Assembly: GCA_037893225.1 (NCBI GenBank) | Contig: JAZGUH010000402.1 | Coordinates: 1,426,001 to 1,490,000, forward strand | Source of the DNA: Hippasteria phrygiana | Taxonomy: Eukaryota; Echinodermata; Asteroidea; Valvatida; Goniasteridae | DNA: 64,000 nt | Reading direction: 5' to 3' | In this document: positions 60,403-64,000 of the stretch, piece by piece | Position numbering within the stretch: the first letter of the stretch is position 1 | How the letters are laid out: the number at the start of each line of letters is the position of its first letter | The notes under the pieces: model-generated | Seen by the model: only the letters and a program-made list of their open reading frames with translations | Database searches by the model: none | What the model was told of the DNA's origin: nothing | Position numbers and translations under genes: made by a program

Positions 60403-61047
60403 CTAATTTAAAGTTGTAAGTTTTGCGATAAGATCTTTTTTTTCTTTCGCTAGAAGCTCGACAACTTTCTTTTCGACCTCATCGTCTATTTCTTTTTGAT
60501 TTCTAACAGACTCTTCTCTCGCTTTAGTTTGTGTCCTAATAGCTTCTTTCATTCCATTAAACTTGTTTAATTCATCGTTAATCAAAGTAAATTCTTCGTG
60601 ACTTACATCGCCATCATCTACAGCCTGAGACACTAATTCATTTATAGTATTTAATTTTGTTTCTGCTACTACTCTAATCTCATCGTGTTTCTTAGCTTTA
60701 CCTCTAAACTTTTTACTAAATCGTTTTAATACCAAACTTACACCCACGCATCCTATAGCTACTCCTTCTAACGCCACGCCTACGGGTATACTAATGATAC
60801 CAACAACGCTGACTATGCCTATTGTGCCGGATAAAGCACCTAAACATTCCATAACGGTCTCTGCGTTAGATAAACAGGTAATAATTTTATTATACTTTTT
60901 GTGCAACCGTTCTCTCTTATCTCTCTCGTTAGATATCTCTTTTTGCACACGTTCGATTTTATTTAACCTAAAGACTGAAGACTCGTTCGTTTCTCTAGGT
61001 GCACTATAATCAACGGGCAATTTAGGGTAAACGGATTCTGCGGTCAT
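60403..61047 (-). CDS. 214-aa protein: coiled coil, Gly-rich hydrophobic hairpin, coiled coil (gene 1 of block)
   Basis: N-terminal polar tail with PKLP, a charged helix (about 27-58), two adjacent hydrophobic segments (about 64-106: GALSGTIGIVSVVGIIS and VALEGVAIGCVGVSLV), a basic patch KRFSKKFRGKAKKH, then a long charged helical region rich in E/K to the end. This suits a membrane-embedded or membrane-remodelling protein; no family is named with confidence. The start is fixed by the TATAAAATG motif. Near the C-terminus an A8 run (coding strand; 60436-60443) is followed, in the -1 frame, by an open frame to a TAG at 60290, so the true C-terminus may be longer. Confidence 0.7.
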   Translation of the reverse strand: MTAESVYPKLPVDYSAPRETNESSVFRLNKIERVQKEISNERDKRERLHKKYNKIITCLSNAETVMECLGALSGTIGIVSVVGIISIPVGVALEGVAIGCVGVSLVLKRFSKKFRGKAKKHDEIRVVAETKLNTINELVSQAVDDGDVSHEEFTLINDELNKFNGMKEAIRTQTKAREESVRNQKEIDDEVEKKVVELLAKEKKDLIAKLTTLN

Positions 61048-61077
61048 TTTATAGAGTAGTATATTTTATACTACTTA
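61048..61077 (-). promoter_or_regulatory. Start-proximal promoter-like motif of gene 1
   Basis: On the - strand: TATAAAATATAC, then TACTC, then TATAAAATG, the last three bases being the start codon. The upstream AGTAGTAT and the ATACTACT within the motif are inverse to each other. Confidence 0.55.
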
Positions 61078-62490
61078 TTATTTTAAATTTTTTTGCATGT
61101 ATACGAGTATCAAAGTACCAACACCCACCAATAACGTCCACACGTGGTCTGCCAACCAACCGACCGATTTACTTAACAACGTAAACAACCAACTCGCGAT
61201 AACACCCAAAATACCAGGTAAAGCGACTAATAACTTACCCCCGAGCTTTTTTAGCAAATTAGCCAAGTTTTTTAAATGATTACTTATCCAATCTTTCACG
61301 TTACCTCCGGGTTTAGGCGTAGGAGTAACGGGGGTCGAAGCAGGAACAACCGCCGCACCAGCTGTTGCAGCCGAACCACCCCCACCAACAGCCGCCACCA
61401 ACTTATCAACGATAAAACTTATAGCTATAGAAAACGCGGTTAATATACTTACTATCGTCACACCCTCTTCTCGAAACAGAATTCTAATCTTTTCTCTTAG
61501 TGAGATATCACGTCCTAATATTCTACTAACCATTTGTTTGATTCTATATTTTTGGCTTCTGATATTATTCATATTGCTGTCTATTGCCTCACTTCTAGCC
61601 GCTCTTTCATCTCTGTAACCTCTTAATTCATCAAGCAGAATACTTCTCTTATAATCATCTTTTTCTTTACCTAGAGCTACTTTCATTTTCTCAATTTCAT
61701 CATTTAACCTATCCTTTTCGGATATATTTAATTCTAAACTACCTTTTAACGTTTGTAGTTTTTCATCTAAACCTCTAAGTTCTCTATAATTTAACCCATC
61801 AGTTTGCGCTTGAGCATCTACTCCTCTAGGTTGGGAGGAAGGAGTGTAATATTTACCGGTTTCAGGGTCATATTCGGGATCCATTTCGGGGCCGTACATA
61901 TGTTCCAGATTGTCATGCAGATTGTTAATTATCTCAACTTGTTGTCTTGGAGTGACGAATCTATCATACGCTTCATCTATCGTTTGTTCAGCATCTAGCA
62001 CTTCTAGTATTTCTTGTTCTTTTACTGTTAATAAACCCAAATCTTGTTTAAAAAATGTATTAAAGTTTTCACCCGGATACTTCGCTCTAAAGTTTGTTCT
62101 TAACGTCGATATACGTACAAAACCATAGGGAGAGTTTTTACTATTCAATCTAACACCGTCGAAGTAAATACCATTTCCATCTCTAGTAAAAAGTTCGTAC
62201 CTAATGAGTTTTGGTTTAACGAAGCCGTCTTTTTCCCCCTCCCAATGATTATAAAAATCATTAGCTAAACCTTCTTTATATATATCACGATGTCTATCTA
62301 TAATATCACCAGCTTCATCAATCGTCGTAGGCGGTTGTATCTCAGCCGATCTGTCCCGTTCAAAATCACGGTCGGGGTTTAAACCATCGTCGTCATTGGC
62401 ATCTTGAAAATTATCATCATCATCAGCATCAATTTGCTCGTCTTCTCGACCCATGTCATCCATAGGTATAAATTCTCCACCTTCAGCCAT
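61078..62490 (-). CDS. 470-aa protein: acidic head, coiled coil, membrane segments at C-terminus (gene 2)
   Basis: Residues 1-60 are strongly acidic (DADDDDNFQDANDDDG). About 75-200 looks globular, with FTRDGNGIYFDGVRLN. About 225-320 is a charged coiled coil. Then come one hydrophobic helix (about 343-366), a Gly/Ala/Pro/Thr linker (GGGGSAATAGAAV, TPTPKPGG), an amphipathic segment and two or three hydrophobic helices ending LLVGVGTLILVYMQ. I know similar-looking predicted proteins from invertebrate genomes only from memory and cannot assign a function. The tail would anchor a large soluble part to a membrane, e.g. a virion or capsid-associated membrane protein. It ends 30 bp before gene 1. 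Confidence 0.7.
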   Translation of the reverse strand: MAEGGEFIPMDDMGREDEQIDADDDDNFQDANDDDGLNPDRDFERDRSAEIQPPTTIDEAGDIIDRHRDIYKEGLANDFYNHWEGEKDGFVKPKLIRYELFTRDGNGIYFDGVRLNSKNSPYGFVRISTLRTNFRAKYPGENFNTFFKQDLGLLTVKEQEILEVLDAEQTIDEAYDRFVTPRQQVEIINNLHDNLEHMYGPEMDPEYDPETGKYYTPSSQPRGVDAQAQTDGLNYRELRGLDEKLQTLKGSLELNISEKDRLNDEIEKMKVALGKEKDDYKRSILLDELRGYRDERAARSEAIDSNMNNIRSQKYRIKQMVSRILGRDISLREKIRILFREEGVTIVSILTAFSIAISFIVDKLVAAVGGGGSAATAGAAVVPASTPVTPTPKPGGNVKDWISNHLKNLANLLKKLGGKLLVALPGILGVIASWLFTLLSKSVGWLADHVWTLLVGVGTLILVYMQKNLK

Positions 62491-62520
62491 TTTATAAAGT
62501 CGTATATTTTATATTTTACG
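62491..62520 (-). promoter_or_regulatory. Start-proximal promoter-like motif of gene 2
   Basis: TATAAAATATAC, GACTT, TATAAAATG on the - strand: the same three-part layout and spacing as before gene 1. Confidence 0.55.
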
Positions 62521-62749
62521 TAGTATTCATCACATTCTGAGGAATTATTCCTTGACTCACCAACCAAGTCTGAGTAGCTAGAGCGCTACCTACCGTAGCG
62601 GTGATTTTAACCGTATCTTCTACGTCTAACTTTCCTAAATCGGCGGGCTTAATTTTCAAAAGTTTTTTACTCAACATAGTATAACCTACGGTTAACAAAC
62701 TCAACACAGCGCCATGATAAAGAGTATTTGCAACGTTCTTCGTATCCAT
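62516..62749 (-). CDS. 77-aa protein with two hydrophobic segments (gene 3)
   Basis: MDTKNVANTLYHGAVLSLL opens a first hydrophobic helix, then KKLLKIKPADLGKLDVED, then a second (about 48-68). Unrecognised; small double-spanning membrane protein. The start is preceded by GTAAAATG with an A/T-rich tract upstream. 25 bp separate its stop from the gene 2 start. Confidence 0.6.
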   Translation of the reverse strand: MDTKNVANTLYHGAVLSLLTVGYTMLSKKLLKIKPADLGKLDVEDTVKITATVGSALATQTWLVSQGIIPQNVMNTT

Positions 62750-62783
62750 TTTACTTGTACAAACATTTTATTTTTTTTTTTAT

Positions 62784-63197
62784 TTATTCCATTTCTAATA
62801 GTTCTTCGACTTTAGGGGTTGAAGTTGCGGTCTGTACCACTACGTCTCGCTGTGTATCTACAGGTTTACTCTTTTTAAACGCGAGATATCCAATTCCTAA
62901 AACAGCCAAACCAATTATAGCGTATCCCCAGCTCGGAATATCTCTCATCGTTAGCGCTGGCGTTTGCTCTTCTTCTATACTTTGCATTTTTTGTATTTGT
63001 TCTTTCATCTTTCTGTTTCTTTCGGCCAGTTTTTTACCTTGCTCTACTCTTTTAGGGTCTTTTGCTCTTTTTTTTGTGACTCTTGATAGAGCCGGCTGAG
63101 TCGGCTCTTGTAGAGGCCGAGTCGGCTCTTGGGGAGTCTCTTGGGGAGGCTGAGGGGTCTCTGATACTTGATCCGTCGTTGTCGTTTCTAGGCTCAT
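62784..63197 (-). CDS. 137-aa single-pass membrane protein with Pro/Thr-rich head (gene 4)
   Basis: Residues 1-38 are Pro/Gln/Thr-rich (PQPPQETPQEPTRP). A basic charged helix follows (KKRAKDPKRVEQGKKLAERN), then one membrane segment (about 91-109, YAIIGLAVLGIGYLAF) and a short polar tail. Its first 146 nt overlap the end of gene 5 in another frame. The start is preceded by TTATAAAAGATG. Confidence 0.65.
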   Translation of the reverse strand: MSLETTTTDQVSETPQPPQETPQEPTRPLQEPTQPALSRVTKKRAKDPKRVEQGKKLAERNRKMKEQIQKMQSIEEEQTPALTMRDIPSWGYAIIGLAVLGIGYLAFKKSKPVDTQRDVVVQTATSTPKVEELLEME

Positions 63198-63735
63198 CTT
63201 TTATAATAATACTACTATTATTTGTTGTTGTATTACTACTACTATCTACCTGTAAATGTTTAGTCGTGATCAACATAGCCACCAAAGGAGATAAATAAAC
63301 CCCATAATTATAATGCACTTCGCAAAGTAAACTGGACAAGCTGCTAGAAATAACGGGGTCTTTTTCTAAGTCGTTGATAAGGGCTTCTTCAGAATCTAAA
63401 CAAAGTTTATAACCGAATGGTGAAGCCAGCGGTAAAGTCGCGCCTAAAGCTTTTGCGTAAACGGTCAACACGCAACTCCCCAAACTGACTATCATTTCTT
63501 TACCGAGCTTGGCTTCGTATCTTTTATATAGTTTTTCTTGTTTTTCCACAGTCAATCCCTCTATTTCATTGACAGAGTATTCTTTACCGAAATATTTTTT
63601 AGAATCACCGGAAGCAACTATACCCAAAAGTCTATTTTTGGGTATAGTTGCTTCTGGGATCGTCGCTATTGTCGTGGGTGTAGCAGCTACGGGTTCTTGA
63701 GATAACGTGCTTAGAGATTCTATCGACTTGATCAT
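63052..63735 (-). CDS. 227-aa soluble protein with disordered Ser-rich tail (gene 5)
   Basis: Thr/Ile/Pro-rich start with duplicated ATIP, then an ordered region (about 45-160): KKYFGKEYSVNEIEGL, KLYKRYEAKLGKEM and a C-terminal LSPLVAMLITTKHLQ. The last 65 residues are disordered, with repeated RADSA and a KSHKKKSKRP end, just where gene 4 overlaps. Unrecognised family. Start context TTTTAAATG. A perfect 19-bp inverted repeat lies within codons 28-42. Confidence 0.7.
   Translation of the reverse strand: MIKSIESLSTLSQEPVAATPTTIATIPEATIPKNRLLGIVASGDSKKYFGKEYSVNEIEGLTVEKQEKLYKRYEAKLGKEMIVSLGSCVLTVYAKALGATLPLASPFGYKLCLDSEEALINDLEKDPVISSSLSSLLCEVHYNYGVYLSPLVAMLITTKHLQVDSSSNTTTNNSSIIIKDEPRNDNDGSSIRDPSASPRDSPRADSASTRADSAGSIKSHKKKSKRP
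63611..63654. repeat. Perfect 19-bp inverted repeat inside gene 5
   Basis: GAAGCAACTATACCCAAAA (63611-63629) and its exact inverse (63636-63654), loop of 6. It overlaps gene 6 codons too (63632-63654). Confidence 0.85.
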
Positions 63736-63850
63736 TTAAAATAGAACTATATTTTTTAATCTTATTTCTACAAGAAATATAATCGTAAGAAAATAAAGAT
63801 AAGTTGATGGCTATTACTAGTTTTAATAATAGGTCTAGATATTCTATCAT
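63632..63850 (-). CDS. 72-aa ORF with N-terminal hydrophobic helix (gene 6, tentative)
   Basis: MIEYLDLLLKLVIAINLSLF would insert in a membrane. The rest is polar and basic. It overlaps gene 5 by 104 nt. Support comes from the start context TATAAAATATG, matching the other genes. The C-terminal part inside gene 5 may be fortuitous. Confidence 0.4.
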   Translation of the reverse strand: MIEYLDLLLKLVIAINLSLFSYDYISCRNKIKKYSSILNDQVDRISKHVISRTRSCYTHDNSDDPRSNYTQK

Positions 63851-63857
63851 ATTTTAT

Positions 63858-64000
63858 AGATGACTAGATAATCTGTAGATCATCTATTAGTTATCTATAG
63901 ATCATCTAACAGTTATCTATCAGTTATCTATCAGTTATCTAACAGGTATCTAACAGGTATCTAACAGGTATCTATCAGTTATCTAATAGGTACCTATCAG
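63858..64000. repeat. 11-bp tandem repeat reaching the window edge
   Basis: Units such as TTATCTATCAG and GTATCTAACAG follow each other exactly every 11 bp for at least eight copies at the right. The left part (GATCATCTATTAGTTATC) is more degenerate. It continues beyond the window. Confidence 0.85.

Noticed and set aside
62379..62567. 62-codon - strand frame starting upstream of gene 2
   Set aside because: It is another frame of the gene 2 start region and lacks the start-codon motif shared by the block.

Overview
The window looks like nuclear DNA of a marine invertebrate. An echinoderm or a close deuterostome is my guess from the repeat style (foldback elements, many TIR MITEs, tRNA-derived SINEs, Mutator-like transposases), not a demonstrated fact. 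Nothing suggests a bacterium: genes are intron-split and intergenic DNA is dense in repeats.

Region 1 (1-12.5 kb): one host gene on the + strand, invisible to ORF finding because its exons are small. Five exons (713-846, 5485-5585, 6840-6980, 8018-8143, 9195-9289) join in matching phases into 199 codons: signal peptide, EMI domain, two EGF-like domains and a hydrophobic C-terminal tail. Its introns are full of MITEs and SINE pieces. A second, 53-codon ORF lies at 12347-12508 behind a triplicated ATGGCGGCG-type motif.

Region 2 (12.5-23.7 kb): repeats only. A large foldback element (15025-19879) built of 60-bp minisatellite arms carries a nested MITE with a precise empty-site reconstruction. 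Copies of a dispersed repeat (called C here) and a poly-C tract follow.

Region 3 (23.7-59.96 kb): a higher-order tandem array. The large unit holds a + strand His-Me finger (I-PpoI-like zinc-loop) nuclease gene converging on a - strand Mutator-like transposase gene, then a captured EGF exon, a TIR element filled with a 13-bp minisatellite, and repeat C. Inside it, a sub-unit of 1728, 1732 or 1743 bp (nuclease 3' end plus most of the transposase) is amplified to different depths: 3, 10 and 3 transposase modules in successive units, plus a truncated start of a fourth. The nuclease ORF is intact and identical in all four full copies. The transposase is broken in every copy by the same TAG, TAA and A11 frameshift, and most amplified copies carry a further 4-bp insertion. 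DNA matching both flanks of the nuclease-transposase pair is found uninterrupted at 12.3-12.5 kb, so an empty-site-like sequence is present in the same window.

Region 4 (59.96-64 kb): the array breaks off into a compact, AT-rich block of six tightly packed - strand genes, mostly predicted membrane or coiled-coil proteins. They share a TATAAAATG-type motif placed directly on the start codon, use overlapping frames, and end in a GU-completed hairpin plus U-run. At the window edge is an 11-bp tandem repeat. This is the most virus- or virus-like-element-like part of the window and the best candidate for an undescribed system. I cannot name the family.
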